DNA of 64,000 nucleotides from Bacteroidales bacterium (GTDB lineage Bacteria; Bacteroidota; Bacteroidia; Bacteroidales; P3): NCBI GenBank assembly GCA_009783885.1, contig WRCN01000001.1, positions 62,001 to 126,000 of the forward strand, read 5' to 3'. Shown piece by piece: positions 19,401 to 27,086 of this stretch (position 1 is its first letter; each line of letters starts with the position of its first letter). The notes under the pieces were generated by a model. It saw only the letters and a program-made list of their open reading frames with translations, ran no database searches and was not told where the DNA came from. The position numbers and the translations under genes were made by a program.

Positions 19401-19517
19401 ATGACTGTATCAACAGCATTAACGCTGATTGTTGTTCCGGTACTTTATTCGGTTTTTGGCGGACGAATGCTTGTTAAGAAAAAAAGACAACGAATTATTC
19501 ATGCAGACGAGGAATAA
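16440..19517 (+). CDS. Efflux RND transporter permease (AcrB/HAE1 family)
   Basis: 1025 residues, the usual length for hydrophobe/amphiphile RND pumps. Twelve transmembrane segments are arranged as two repeats, each with a large periplasmic loop. The proton-relay pair DD lies in TM4 (TLVVDDAIVVIENI), and the repeated N-terminal signature (NPISTIMIFIGVVIIGLFSM) and the C-terminal half (MVGIVVKNGIVLVDFTNLQRDRG) are typical. It is driven by the proton motive force and works with the adaptor upstream and the TolC channel as a tripartite exporter of drugs or other amphiphiles. No frameshift or missing relay residue seen. Confidence 0.95.
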   Translation: MKIYEKSVRNPISTIMIFIGVVIIGLFSMTRLSIDLYPDIDVPYVVVITTYPGASAADVESNVTVPLENSLTTVQNLKTLSSTSNDNISMVMLQFEWGTNLDETVNEIRDKIGLAIRNLPDDAESPLILNIDPSMMPILMISVTANESFPALEKLLEDKIISPLNRVNGVGEINILGAVEREIQVNLDPVKMEAFNLTVEQIGQVIATQNVNIPAGSMNMGSGKFSLSTRGEFISSEQIANLAIRLPNGNIIRLSEIATVKDTVASERARNLKIDGNTGVMLTVQKQSGANTVAIAKAVLAELEILKKELPPDVKIDLMTDSSEFIKSSINNLARTVMFAFIFVTLVVLFFIGNWRTTFIIALTIPVSLLTGFIYLLITGGSLNIITLSALVIALTLVVDDAIVVIENITKHIEKGSSPREASIYGTNEVWLAVIATTLTLVAVFFPLTLIGGMAGILFKPFGWIVCIVTTVSTIAGITLTPMLASKMLKFEEKKKSYKGLAVIYKPIDKFLGKLDNGYAQILTWAVRHRTTVIVSCLAIFASSLLLLKWVPVEFMPKADDGQITINIELEQSRGLDYTERIATQVTKHVQANFPEVERISTNTSAAEISVTLRCVDATQRKRDIFTMADELRDWMHEIPSIVTSSVTAGGGGMGSRGGDIEVKVFGHNFDVSEAFARQLQKQIEQIEGTRDVKLSRREMQPELQVVFDQEKLALYGLNTATAGTFLRNRVNGMTASKFRQDGDEFDIKVRFDEPFRSSVEDIENILFLGTTGHRVRVKDIGVVEEFFSPPSIQRENRQRRVSITMSLHGVALGDVVPEVQKIVDEADIPQGVSVTIGGAAADQAESFGDIGMLLILVVLLVYIVMATQFESLRMPFIIMFTLPFAFTGVFVALFITGTPLSLIALIGSVMLVGIVVKNGIVLVDFTNLQRDRGLTVNQAVITAGKSRLRPVLITSLTTILGLMPLAIGLGEGSETWQPMGIAIIGGMTVSTALTLIVVPVLYSVFGGRMLVKKKRQRIIHADEE

Positions 19518-19520
19518 CAG

Positions 19521-19576
19521 GTCGTTTCGACTCCGCTCAACCACCGGACACGGTGGTTGAGCGGAGTCGAAACGAC
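19521..19576. repeat. Perfect 26-bp inverted repeat (TTTCGACTCCGCTCA type)
   Basis: Arms 19521-19546 and 19551-19576 are exact reverse complements with a 4-nt loop, immediately after the RND stop codon. It is the best preserved member of a family also found at 25045-25101 (inside coaE) and 26471-26525. It has no T tract, so it is a REP-like palindrome rather than a terminator. Confidence 0.85.
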
Positions 19577-19644
19577 ACCTCGTACCCAGTCACCTCGCAC
19601 CAAATAACCAAATCAACAAAACTAAACACGAAAGAAATAAAAAC

Positions 19645-19938
19645 ATGAAAGCAGTATTCATAGCCTTCAATCAGGCTCTTACAGAAGCAATAGACACAAT
19701 CCTCAGCCGTCATTCGATTAGAGGATACACCAAGTGGGTAGATGTACAAGGGCGTGGTAGCCACGACGGCGATCCACATCTCGGCACGCACACGTGGCCT
19801 GCCATGAACTCATCAATCCTTGCCATTATAGACGAAAAAAAAGTAGAGCCCTTACTCACAACGCTAAAAAAATTAGACAAAAAGGCGAAATTACAAGGGT
19901 TACGAGCATTTGTGTGGAATGTTGAAGGAATAATATAA
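19645..19938 (+). CDS. PG0541-family transporter-associated small protein
   Basis: 97 residues, cytosolic by sequence (no signal peptide). It matches the family typified by PG0541, found beside RND efflux genes in Bacteroidetes: MKAVFIAFNQALTEAI at the start, GRGSHDGDPHLGTHTWP in the middle and a C-terminal ferredoxin-like-fold strand (LRAFVWNVEG). The fold resembles PII/CutA-like small regulators, but that is inference. It lies 127 bp after the pump gene, separated by a long palindrome, and is probably co-transcribed. Molecular role unknown. Confidence 0.85.
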   Translation: MKAVFIAFNQALTEAIDTILSRHSIRGYTKWVDVQGRGSHDGDPHLGTHTWPAMNSSILAIIDEKKVEPLLTTLKKLDKKAKLQGLRAFVWNVEGII

Positions 19939-19946
19939 TTCAAAAA

Positions 19947-19978
19947 TTTGTTCAATGATACTATTTTTTGTAACTTTG
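19947..19978 (+). promoter_or_regulatory. Bacteroidetes-type promoter for the acyltransferase gene
   Basis: TTTG at 19947-19950, 20 nt spacer, TAACTTTG at 19971-19978: a full match to the primary sigma consensus, 51 bp before the start codon at 20029. Confidence 0.8.
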
Positions 19979-20028
19979 TAATTTGAAATAAAAATCTATT
20001 CGTAAATCAAAGAACAGCAATAGTAAAA

Positions 20029-20892
20029 ATGAAATATAGTTTACAATCTTTACTTTGGCTTCTCGCACATAGTCCTATCTGGGCAATGAAAGGTATTTCA
20101 ATAGTTATTTTTGGGCTCAATTGGTATGTTATCGGTTATCGAAAAAAGGTTGTAATGGATAATTTGAGAAAAGCATTTCCGAACAAAACAGAGAAAGAAC
20201 GAAAAAAAATCGCCCGAAAATTTTACACACAATTATTAGATTACATACTTGCTGCAGTACGTCAGCGTTATAACAGAGCCCCTGTATTGAACAAACATAT
20301 TTTTCATAAAAACCCCGAGTTGTTGAACACACTACACGAACAAGGAAAATCAACTATTTTAGTGGCAGGGCACTATTTTACTTGGGAATATGTAAATACC
20401 TCGCCGTATATTTGTAATTATTTAGTTACAGCAGCATACAGTCCTTTATCTAACAAGTTTGCTAATGATTTGATGAAATCTATTCGTCAACAATATGGTG
20501 CTGTTGTGTACCCGATGAACGAAATCTATCGTGCATTAGTAAAGTATTCTCAAGAAAAAACACCAACGCTGACTTTAATGGTAGCCGACCAAAGCCCTGC
20601 CGTTGACAATTTGAAACACTGGATTACATTTCTCGGACAGGACACGCCTGTGCTCGTAGGAGTAGAACATATTGCTAAGAAATTAAATCAAGCTGTCGTA
20701 TTTTTGAAAATAACACAATGCGAACGCTTCGTATATGAATACGAATATGTATTGATAACCGACGACCCCACCGCAGAACAACCCATGGAAATTACCAAGC
20801 GTTGGTTTGCCGAATTGGAAAAAGAAATATGCCAACAGCCTGAACTATACTTATGGAGCCATCGCCGTTGGAAACATCAAAACAAAAAATAA
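20029..20892 (+). CDS. Lysophospholipid acyltransferase family protein (LpxL/HtrB-like)
   Basis: 287 residues with one N-terminal membrane segment (about 1-35) and the catalytic H-x4-E motif as GHYFTWEY (H115, E120). The family transfers secondary acyl chains to lipid A precursors at the inner face of the inner membrane; Bacteroidetes members are lipid A acyltransferases of this kind. Other conserved features are SPLSNKFANDLMKSIRQQYG and the ADQSP block. It has its own promoter and is followed by the two-component pair on the same strand, 66 bp away. Which acyl position it serves cannot be told. Confidence 0.85.
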   Translation: MKYSLQSLLWLLAHSPIWAMKGISIVIFGLNWYVIGYRKKVVMDNLRKAFPNKTEKERKKIARKFYTQLLDYILAAVRQRYNRAPVLNKHIFHKNPELLNTLHEQGKSTILVAGHYFTWEYVNTSPYICNYLVTAAYSPLSNKFANDLMKSIRQQYGAVVYPMNEIYRALVKYSQEKTPTLTLMVADQSPAVDNLKHWITFLGQDTPVLVGVEHIAKKLNQAVVFLKITQCERFVYEYEYVLITDDPTAEQPMEITKRWFAELEKEICQQPELYLWSHRRWKHQNKK

Positions 20893-20958
20893 AAATTTAC
20901 AAGGTCATAAAAATTGTATATTTTGTAAACAAAAGCAATAGAAAATCGTATCAAAACA

Positions 20959-22005
20959 ATGAAAATACAGCAAAATTCCCCATTAAATTACAAGTTGGCC
21001 ATAAAACTATCTATTTTTGTCAACCTGCTGATGTTTTCTTTTGTGTTTATTGGCTTTGTTTTCAGCGATAAAAGTATACAAGTAAATGCGCCTATAATTG
21101 TTGATGCGTTCATACGTTTTTTCACCAGTTCTTTATTTGCTTTTATGCTTTTTGAATATTCTTTTTGGATATATCGAAAAAAATGGAAAACCAACAAAAA
21201 AATCTATATTGCGTTTTTCGGAGTGCTTGGATTGACGCTAATTTTAAGCCCTCTTTTTGCAAGAATTGCCATCGAACTTGCGCTAATCGTGCCAGAAGGT
21301 ATAGAAGGTCGTCTTTTCTTTAACTTGATTAAAGATCTAATCGTTGCACTCATAGTGTTTCTAATTACACAATCTGTTTTTGCTGTGGTTCGTGGTCAAC
21401 AAGTTTTACTCGAAAACGAGCGACTGATGGTGGAAAACACTAAAAATCGCTATGAAGCATTGAAAAATCAGCTGAATCCGCACTTTTTATTCAACACATT
21501 GAATACATTGGACGGACTAATCGGTCTTGATGATGAAAAAGCACACGAGTATTTGCAAAATCTATCGTCATCATTCCGCTATACCATTCAAAACAAAGAA
21601 ATAACAACGCTGAAAAAAGAATTAGATTTTGTAAACTCCTATGCATATTTGATGAGTATTCGCTACGGCGACAACCTGAACATACAATATGATATTGATG
21701 AAATTTACAACGACTTTTTCATTATGCCGATAAGTCTACAGTTGCTGATAGAAAATGCCATCAAACACAATGTTATCAACGACAAATACCCTTTAACAAT
21801 ACACATTAAAACAACAAAAAATGACACTATCAAAGTGTGTAATACCATTCAGCCCAAAATAAATATCGAATCTAGCGAAGGAGTTGGATTGGCAAACCTT
21901 GCAGAGCGTTATCAGTTGCTGTTTGGACTGAAAGTTGTCATTCGCAGAAATGATTTCTTTGAAGTAGAAATACCACTGATTAAACACATAAACGAAAAAA
22001 TATAA
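20959..22005 (+). CDS. LytS/YehU-type sensor histidine kinase
   Basis: 348 residues. About four transmembrane segments fill residues 10-150, followed by a coiled linker (LLENERLMVENTKNRYEAL) and a His_kinase domain with NQLNPHFLFNTLN (phospho-acceptor H175). The ATPase part has N-box LLIENAIKHN and G-box GVGLANLAERY. It is the sensor of a LytTR-type two-component system with the regulator starting two bases after its stop codon. The membrane part carries no recognised ligand-binding domain, so the signal is unknown. Start ATG at 20959 follows a plausible A-rich leader. Confidence 0.9.
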   Translation: MKIQQNSPLNYKLAIKLSIFVNLLMFSFVFIGFVFSDKSIQVNAPIIVDAFIRFFTSSLFAFMLFEYSFWIYRKKWKTNKKIYIAFFGVLGLTLILSPLFARIAIELALIVPEGIEGRLFFNLIKDLIVALIVFLITQSVFAVVRGQQVLLENERLMVENTKNRYEALKNQLNPHFLFNTLNTLDGLIGLDDEKAHEYLQNLSSSFRYTIQNKEITTLKKELDFVNSYAYLMSIRYGDNLNIQYDIDEIYNDFFIMPISLQLLIENAIKHNVINDKYPLTIHIKTTKNDTIKVCNTIQPKINIESSEGVGLANLAERYQLLFGLKVVIRRNDFFEVEIPLIKHINEKI

Positions 22006-22007
22006 CT

Positions 22008-22784
22008 ATGAAAGCCGTAATTGTAGAGGACGAAGTAATTGCTGCAAAAAACTTGCAACGCCTTATTACACAGGTAAACAGGGGTATAAAAATTATTGCT
22101 GTTCTCAGAAGTATTGAGGAAAGTGTGCAATGGTTTTCAGAAAATCCAAGTCCCGATTTGGTATTTATGGATATTCATTTGTCCGATGGTGCTTCTTTTT
22201 CCATATTTGAAAAAGTAAAAATCCAAGCACCAATTATTTTTACCACCGCTTACGATGAATATGCGTTGAAAGCCTTTGAAGTCAATAGTATTGACTATTT
22301 GCTTAAACCGATTAATATTAAAGATTTGGAACGTGCGATAGATAAACTCACTCATTTTAACAAAACACAAACCGGTAATGAAGATGTAATTGCAAAAATG
22401 CTATCAACGCTCCAACAAGAAAAAACAACTTACAAATCTAATTTTCTCATTCCTCACAAAGACAAATTTATTCCTTTGTCCGTAAATGATATTGCCTATA
22501 TTTTTTCGGAAAATAAAGTTGCCAAAATTGTAACTTTCGACAATCATACCTATTACGAGAATGACTCGTTAGACAAACTTCAGCAGCAAATAGAACCGTC
22601 AAAATTTTTCAGAGCCAATCGTCAATTCATTGTTTCGCATAAAGCGATAAAAGATATTTCGACTTGGTTTGATAGCAAATTATCGATAAATTTATTTGTT
22701 GATGTTCCTGAAAAAATCATTGTCAGCCGAACTCGTGCTTCCGAATTTAAGGAGTGGTATACAGAAAGAAATAAATTTAGATGA
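22008..22784 (+). CDS. LytTR-family response regulator
   Basis: 258 residues. Receiver domain (about 1-120) with acidic pocket near VIVEDE and phospho-acceptor D55 (VFMDIHLSDG), conserved T (IIFTTAYDEYALKAF) and K (YLLKPI). The C-terminal LytTR DNA-binding domain spans about 140-255 (FIPLSVNDIAYIFSENK, FFRANRQFIVSHKAI). It pairs with the preceding kinase. Targets cannot be seen; such regulators bind paired direct repeats. Confidence 0.92.
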   Translation: MKAVIVEDEVIAAKNLQRLITQVNRGIKIIAVLRSIEESVQWFSENPSPDLVFMDIHLSDGASFSIFEKVKIQAPIIFTTAYDEYALKAFEVNSIDYLLKPINIKDLERAIDKLTHFNKTQTGNEDVIAKMLSTLQQEKTTYKSNFLIPHKDKFIPLSVNDIAYIFSENKVAKIVTFDNHTYYENDSLDKLQQQIEPSKFFRANRQFIVSHKAIKDISTWFDSKLSINLFVDVPEKIIVSRTRASEFKEWYTERNKFR

Positions 22785-22849
22785 ACGTTTCTTTTTTTAC
22801 TTAGCAATACAATAAGGCAACAGATATAAAAACAAACCTAATCCTAAAT

Positions 22850-22880
22850 TTTGTAGATTTCGGATTTTTTTGTATCTTTG
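22850..22880 (+). promoter_or_regulatory. Bacteroidetes-type promoter for the nusB cluster
   Basis: TTTG at 22850-22853, 19-nt spacer, TATCTTTG at 22873-22880. The leader to the nusB start at 23010 is about 125 nt and contains a 15-codon ORF (MKRKRNIGKSFIYHK) beginning at 22886, possibly only chance. Confidence 0.75.
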
Positions 22881-23009
22881 CAGTATGAAACGAAAGAGGA
22901 ATATAGGCAAGAGCTTCATCTACCACAAATAAGCCACAGATGACATTTACCACAAATCAAGAACAATTAAGAATCAATTTTAACGGCTAAAAACCGTATA
23001 ACTAAAAAT

Positions 23010-23951
23010 ATGCTAAACCGCCGTTTTCTAAGAGAAAAAATATTACAAACGCTTTACGCCTTCTATCAAAGCGGAGGCGACGATGCACGTATAGCTGAAA
23101 AAAATATGGTATTCGGAGTGCACAAGCTTTACGAACTCTATATCCAGCTGGCTTCAGTAATTGTGGAGTTAGGTGATTTTGCGCAACAGCGAATTGTCGA
23201 AGGCAAACAAAAACATATTCCCACGGAAGCCGAAAAAAATCCGAATCTACGATTTGTACAAAATCGCCTTATCGAACAAATACGTACCAATCCCACGTTT
23301 ATTTTGAAATCCAACGCCTATAAAATTTCGTGGAAAAACTACGAGGAATTGTTTCGCAATTTATATCAAACCATGGTGAAAACCCCGTCGTATCAAGCCT
23401 ATATGGATGATCCGGAATCATCTTATGAAAAAGATAAAGCATTTCTTTGCGGATTTTTCAAACGGAAAGTTAGCAATAATTCCAATCTGTATCACCATTT
23501 CGAGGAGCAAAACTTGTTTTGGGCAGATGATTTCGATAATGTGGCGTTTTGGTTTTTGAAATCCTTGAAAAATGCAGAAGAGGCCACTGAGATTATACAT
23601 TCGGAGGATCAATTCATTAATTCGGAAGATTTGAATTTTGCAAAAAAACTATTTGAACTGACTGTCCTTTATAGTGATGACTATACATCCATCATCGAAC
23701 AGTATTTAACCGATGATTGGGAAATTGACCGCACACCATTGATTGATGTCTTAATCATGAAAATGGCGATTGCTGAAATGTGTAATTTTCCAAGTATTCC
23801 TGTAAAAGTTACGTTAAACGAATACGTCGAAATCATCAAACAATTCAGTACAGAAAAAAGTCGTGTTTTTGTCAACGGCCTTCTCAATAAACTCTCGGAA
23901 GACTTTGTCAAACAAGGCAAAATTAAAAAATCCGGACGCGGACTGATATAG
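23010..23951 (+). CDS. nusB: Transcription antitermination factor NusB
   Basis: 313 residues. The C-terminal half (about 190-300) is the NusB fold (LDDWEIDRTPLIDVLIMKMAIAEM-like helices, VTLNEYVEIIKQFSTEKSRVFVNGLLNKL). The N-terminal half is the long extension usual for Bacteroidetes NusB, against about 140 residues in E. coli. NusB binds boxA RNA with NusE (S10) to form the rRNA antitermination complex. It is followed by yajC and coaE on the same strand, a common Bacteroidetes order. Confidence 0.92.
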   Translation: MLNRRFLREKILQTLYAFYQSGGDDARIAEKNMVFGVHKLYELYIQLASVIVELGDFAQQRIVEGKQKHIPTEAEKNPNLRFVQNRLIEQIRTNPTFILKSNAYKISWKNYEELFRNLYQTMVKTPSYQAYMDDPESSYEKDKAFLCGFFKRKVSNNSNLYHHFEEQNLFWADDFDNVAFWFLKSLKNAEEATEIIHSEDQFINSEDLNFAKKLFELTVLYSDDYTSIIEQYLTDDWEIDRTPLIDVLIMKMAIAEMCNFPSIPVKVTLNEYVEIIKQFSTEKSRVFVNGLLNKLSEDFVKQGKIKKSGRGLI

Positions 23952-24117
23952 TTTGTAAAGTTTTTAAAGTTCATAAAGTTTATAAAGTAACTGCGCAAAT
24001 AGGAATGAAAACAAATGATATGAACAATGATAACTTTAAAAATTTCACAAACTTTACTATAAACTAAAACCACTTTATGAACTTTACAAACTTTATTAAC
24101 TTTATAAACTAAAACAA
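23951..24117. repeat. AT-rich repeat tract between nusB and yajC
   Basis: Repeats of a short unit close to AAAGTTTATA run one way at 23951-23990 and in the complementary sense (AACTTTATGAACTTTACAA) at 24070-24115. The two halves can form a long imperfect hairpin. No gene is seen in the 167 bp. Confidence 0.6.
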
Positions 24118-24118
24118 C

Positions 24119-24442
24119 ATGTTTAACACAATTCTTTTACAAGCACAAGAAGGCGGCGGAGGCGGCGGAATGATGCAAATCCTCATGCTCGTGGGTATCG
24201 TCGTAATTTTCTATTTCTTCATGATTCGCCCGAATCAAAAACGAAACAAAGAACAAGCCAAATTTCGTAGCGAACTTCAAAAAGGTCAAAAAGTGGTTAC
24301 CATTGGCGGTCTTCACGGGAAAATCGTGGAAGTTCAAGAAAAAACCGTAACACTTGAAGTGGAAAATCAGGTGCGTTTGAAATTCGAAAAGTCTGCGATT
24401 GCCATGAACATCGGTGATCAAATCAACGAACAATCCAAATAA
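24119..24442 (+). CDS. yajC: Preprotein translocase subunit YajC
   Basis: 107 residues with one N-terminal membrane segment (about 18-38: MMQILMLVGIVVIFYFFMIRP) and the family motif RPNQKRNKEQ followed by a small beta domain (KVVTIGGLHGKIVEVQEKTVTLEV). YajC associates with SecDF at the inner membrane. A glycine-rich run (EGGGGGGMMQ) precedes the membrane segment. It is between nusB and coaE. Confidence 0.93.
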   Translation: MFNTILLQAQEGGGGGGMMQILMLVGIVVIFYFFMIRPNQKRNKEQAKFRSELQKGQKVVTIGGLHGKIVEVQEKTVTLEVENQVRLKFEKSAIAMNIGDQINEQSK

Positions 24443-24446
24443 ATCG

Positions 24447-24474
24447 TAGGGGCGAATCCACGTGTTCGCCCCTA
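24447..24474. repeat. Extragenic palindrome (TAGGGGCGAA type)
   Basis: Arms TAGGGGCGAA (24447-24456) and TTCGCCCCTA (24465-24474), in the 41-bp gap between yajC and coaE. Same GGGGC-type family as 7066, 9261 and 39514. Confidence 0.75.
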
Positions 24475-24483
24475 AAAAAATCC

Positions 24484-25083
24484 ATGCAAAAAATCGCCCT
24501 AACCGGAGGCATTGGTAGCGGAAAAACAACCGTAGCCAAGTTATTCGAAATGCTTGGTGTCTCCGTGTTTTATGCCGATTTGGAAGCTCATAGCATTCGA
24601 TCTAAGGTTGAGGTGTCTGAGCAGATTGTTCAGTATTTCGGGTCGAAAATTTTAACCGAAAATCAAATTGACAAACACAAATTAGCCAACGTTATTTTTA
24701 ACAACACTGAGGCTTTGCATTGGATTAACAATCTTATACATCCTTTGATAGAAAAGGATTTTGAGGAGTGGTGTAACGTTCAAAAAACAAAAAACACGCC
24801 ATTCGTTTTGATGGAATCCGCATTGATTTTCGAAGCCAATTTCGAACGTTTATTTGACAAAGTTATTGTTGTAGATACACCCCAAAATTTGCGAATTTCC
24901 CGCATAATGAACCGCGAAAACATCAGCGAACAAGAGGTTTTTCAACGTATCAACAAGCAAATGCCTGCCGAAGAAAAACGCCAAAGAGCTGACATCGTTA
25001 TTCGGAACGATGAACAGCATTCGTTGATAGAACAGGTTGTTGCCGTCGTTTCGACTCTGCTCAACGACCAGTATGGTGGCTGA
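24484..25083 (+). CDS. coaE: Dephospho-CoA kinase
   Basis: 199 residues. Walker A GGIGSGKTT (residues 8-16), the DLEAHSIR region for substrate, and RISRIMNRENISEQEV as lid. It phosphorylates dephospho-CoA in the last step of coenzyme A synthesis, in the cytosol. The last 12 residues (VVSTLLNDQYGG) and the stop codon are encoded by a copy of the TTTCGACTCCGCTCA palindrome (25045-25101), so the natural C terminus has been replaced or extended by repeat sequence. Confidence 0.92.
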   Translation: MQKIALTGGIGSGKTTVAKLFEMLGVSVFYADLEAHSIRSKVEVSEQIVQYFGSKILTENQIDKHKLANVIFNNTEALHWINNLIHPLIEKDFEEWCNVQKTKNTPFVLMESALIFEANFERLFDKVIVVDTPQNLRISRIMNRENISEQEVFQRINKQMPAEEKRQRADIVIRNDEQHSLIEQVVAVVSTLLNDQYGG

Positions 25084-25101
25084 GCGGAGTCGAAGCCACC
25101 A
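25045..25101. repeat. REP-like palindrome overlapping the coaE 3' end
   Basis: GTTTCGACTCTGCTCA ... TGAGCGGAGTCGAAG: same family as 19521-19576 with mismatched arms. It supplies the coaE stop codon (TGA of TGAGCGG). Confidence 0.75.
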
Positions 25102-25117
25102 ATTCATAAATTTTTCG

Positions 25118-25125
25118 TATCTTTG
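25118..25125 (+). promoter_or_regulatory. Promoter -7 element (TATCTTTG) for der
   Basis: TATCTTTG in TTTTTCGTATCTTTGCAAAA, 41 bp before the der start codon. Confidence 0.65.
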
Positions 25126-25165
25126 CAAAACGAAGCACGAAGTGCGAGCTCAACAAAATTAAACC

Positions 25166-26470
25166 ATGAGAAACATCATCGCCATAGTAGGCCGCCCCAA
25201 CACCGGAAAATCCACACTTTTCAACCGTTTAACGAAAAGTAAAGACGCTATCGTTGATGAAACCAGTGGTGTTACCCGCGATCGCAACTACGGTTTTGGC
25301 GATTGGAACGGTATCGAATATTCGGTGATTGATACAGGTGGGTATTTGATGGACAATGAAGATGAATTTAACGAAGAAATCCGCCGTCAGGTGGAATTGG
25401 CTGTTGAAGAATCCGATGTGATTTTATTTTTGGTGGATGTGAAAGATGGTGTTACACCGATGGATGAAGATGTTGCGGATCTTCTACGGAAATGCAATAA
25501 AAAAGTGCTTTTGGTGGTGAATAAAGTGGATAATATCGAACGTCGAAACCATGTTGCGGAGTTTTATACCTTAGGCTTGGGCGAGTTGTACGAAATTTCT
25601 TCGACCAATGGAAGCGGCACCGGCGAATTGTTGGATGCTGCTGTTGACGGGATGTCGAACGATTTGGAAGAACTGCCCGATGTACCGAAAATTTGTGTAG
25701 TTGGCCGTCCGAATGTTGGAAAATCCTCTATTATCAATGCATTCATCGGACAAGACAGAAATATAGTTACACCTATTGCAGGCACTACGCGCGATGCAAT
25801 TTACACACGGTACAATCAATTCGGTTTTGATTTTTTATTGGTCGATACAGCCGGTTTACGAAAAAAAGCAAAAGTCAACGAAAATATCGAATTTTACTCG
25901 GTCATGCGTAGTGTTCGTGCGATTGAAAGAAGTGATGTGTGTATTTTGATGTTGGACGCTACTGCAGGCTTGGAATCTCAAGACCTCAATATTTTCAGTT
26001 TGGCACAACGTAATAACAAAGGCATTGTGATTGTCGTGAACAAATGGGATTTAGTCGAAAAAGACACGCATACAACAAAAGCATTCGAAGAACTAATTCG
26101 CAGCAAAATCGCACCATTCACAGATGTGCCGATTGTATTCACATCCGTAACGAACAAGCAACGCATTTTCAAAGTGATGGAATTAGCAAAAATGGTTTAC
26201 GAAAATCGCGGCAGACGCATCTCAACATCTAAACTCAACGACGAATTGCTGACACTTGTTAAAGATACCAATCCGCCGCCGATTACCAAAGACAAACGTA
26301 TAAAAATTAAATACATCACTCAACTTCCAACGGCTTATCCTGCGTTCGTGTTTTTCTGCAACCTGCCGCAATACATCAAAGATCCGTACAAACGTTTTGT
26401 GGAAAACAGAATGCGTGAAATGTTTAATTTTACAGGCTCTCCGATGAAACTCTATTTTCGGGAAAAATAA
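25166..26470 (+). CDS. der: Ribosome assembly GTPase Der (EngA)
   Basis: 434 residues with two tandem GTPase domains: G1 motifs GRPNTGKST (about 8-16) and GRPNVGKSS (about 180-188), G3 DTGGY and DTAGL, G4 NKVD and NKWD. A C-terminal KH-like domain (about 350-434) follows. Der binds 50S precursors and is essential in bacteria studied. Length and motif set are complete. Own promoter upstream; a REP-like palindrome separates it from the next gene. Confidence 0.96.
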   Translation: MRNIIAIVGRPNTGKSTLFNRLTKSKDAIVDETSGVTRDRNYGFGDWNGIEYSVIDTGGYLMDNEDEFNEEIRRQVELAVEESDVILFLVDVKDGVTPMDEDVADLLRKCNKKVLLVVNKVDNIERRNHVAEFYTLGLGELYEISSTNGSGTGELLDAAVDGMSNDLEELPDVPKICVVGRPNVGKSSIINAFIGQDRNIVTPIAGTTRDAIYTRYNQFGFDFLLVDTAGLRKKAKVNENIEFYSVMRSVRAIERSDVCILMLDATAGLESQDLNIFSLAQRNNKGIVIVVNKWDLVEKDTHTTKAFEELIRSKIAPFTDVPIVFTSVTNKQRIFKVMELAKMVYENRGRRISTSKLNDELLTLVKDTNPPPITKDKRIKIKYITQLPTAYPAFVFFCNLPQYIKDPYKRFVENRMREMFNFTGSPMKLYFREK

Positions 26471-26525
26471 CATTTCGACTACGCTCAATGACCAACGCGG
26501 TGGCTGAGCGGAGTCTAAGCCACTG
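26471..26525. repeat. REP-like palindrome between der and kdsC-like gene
   Basis: CATTTCGACTACGCTCA ... TGAGCGGAGTCTAAG: third member of the 19521 family, with several arm mismatches. It begins at the der stop codon. Confidence 0.7.
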
Positions 26526-26545
26526 ATTAGTAAAATAGCTAAACA

Positions 26546-27064
26546 ATGAACTACAAAGACAACTTAAAAAACATCAAAACCTTCATTTTCGACTACGACG
26601 GTGTAATCTCCGATGGCAAAGTGTGGGTGATTGACGAATATGATCAAATCCGAAATTCTACGGTGAAAGACGGCTATGCCTTGCATCATGCAGTGAAGAA
26701 AGGTTATCGCATTGCCATTATTTCAGGAGGAAAAGGCGACTCGATGCGTATTCGCCTAAATAATCTCGGTGTCATGGATGTTTTTCAAGCTGTTAGAAAC
26801 AAATTGGAAATTTTTCGAGAATACTGTGCGGAACATAACATAGACCCGAAAAACGTATTGTATATGGGTGATGATATTCCCGATTACATGTTGATGAAAC
26901 ACGTTGGTATTGCGACTTGCCCTGCTGATGCAGTGCCGGAAATTAAAGAAGTAGCACACTATATTTCTCACCAAAAAGGTGGCGAAGGCTGTGTGCGCGA
27001 TGTGATCGAACAAGTTCTGAAAGTTCGTGGCGATTGGATGGATGATGAGGCGTTCACCTGGTAA
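26546..27064 (+). CDS. KdsC-like HAD phosphatase (KDO-8-phosphate phosphatase family)
   Basis: 172 residues, a capless HAD-IIIA enzyme: motif I FDYDGVISDG (nucleophile and acid/base D of DYD), motif II SGGKGDS, motif IV YMGDDIPDYMLM. The family removes phosphate from 3-deoxy-D-manno-octulosonate 8-phosphate to give KDO for lipopolysaccharide inner core, acting as a tetramer in the cytosol. Bacteroidetes also have close relatives acting on other nonulosonate phosphates, so the exact sugar is inferred. It is 22 bp before rpe. Confidence 0.85.
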   Translation: MNYKDNLKNIKTFIFDYDGVISDGKVWVIDEYDQIRNSTVKDGYALHHAVKKGYRIAIISGGKGDSMRIRLNNLGVMDVFQAVRNKLEIFREYCAEHNIDPKNVLYMGDDIPDYMLMKHVGIATCPADAVPEIKEVAHYISHQKGGEGCVRDVIEQVLKVRGDWMDDEAFTW

Positions 27065-27086
27065 AAAACATAATGCAAAAAATACT

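Noticed and set aside
23951-24117. Direct-repeat tract considered as a CRISPR array
   Set aside because: Units are about 8-12 bp, AT-rich, inverted in the second half and without uniform spacers or cas genes. No CRISPR array was seen anywhere in the window.
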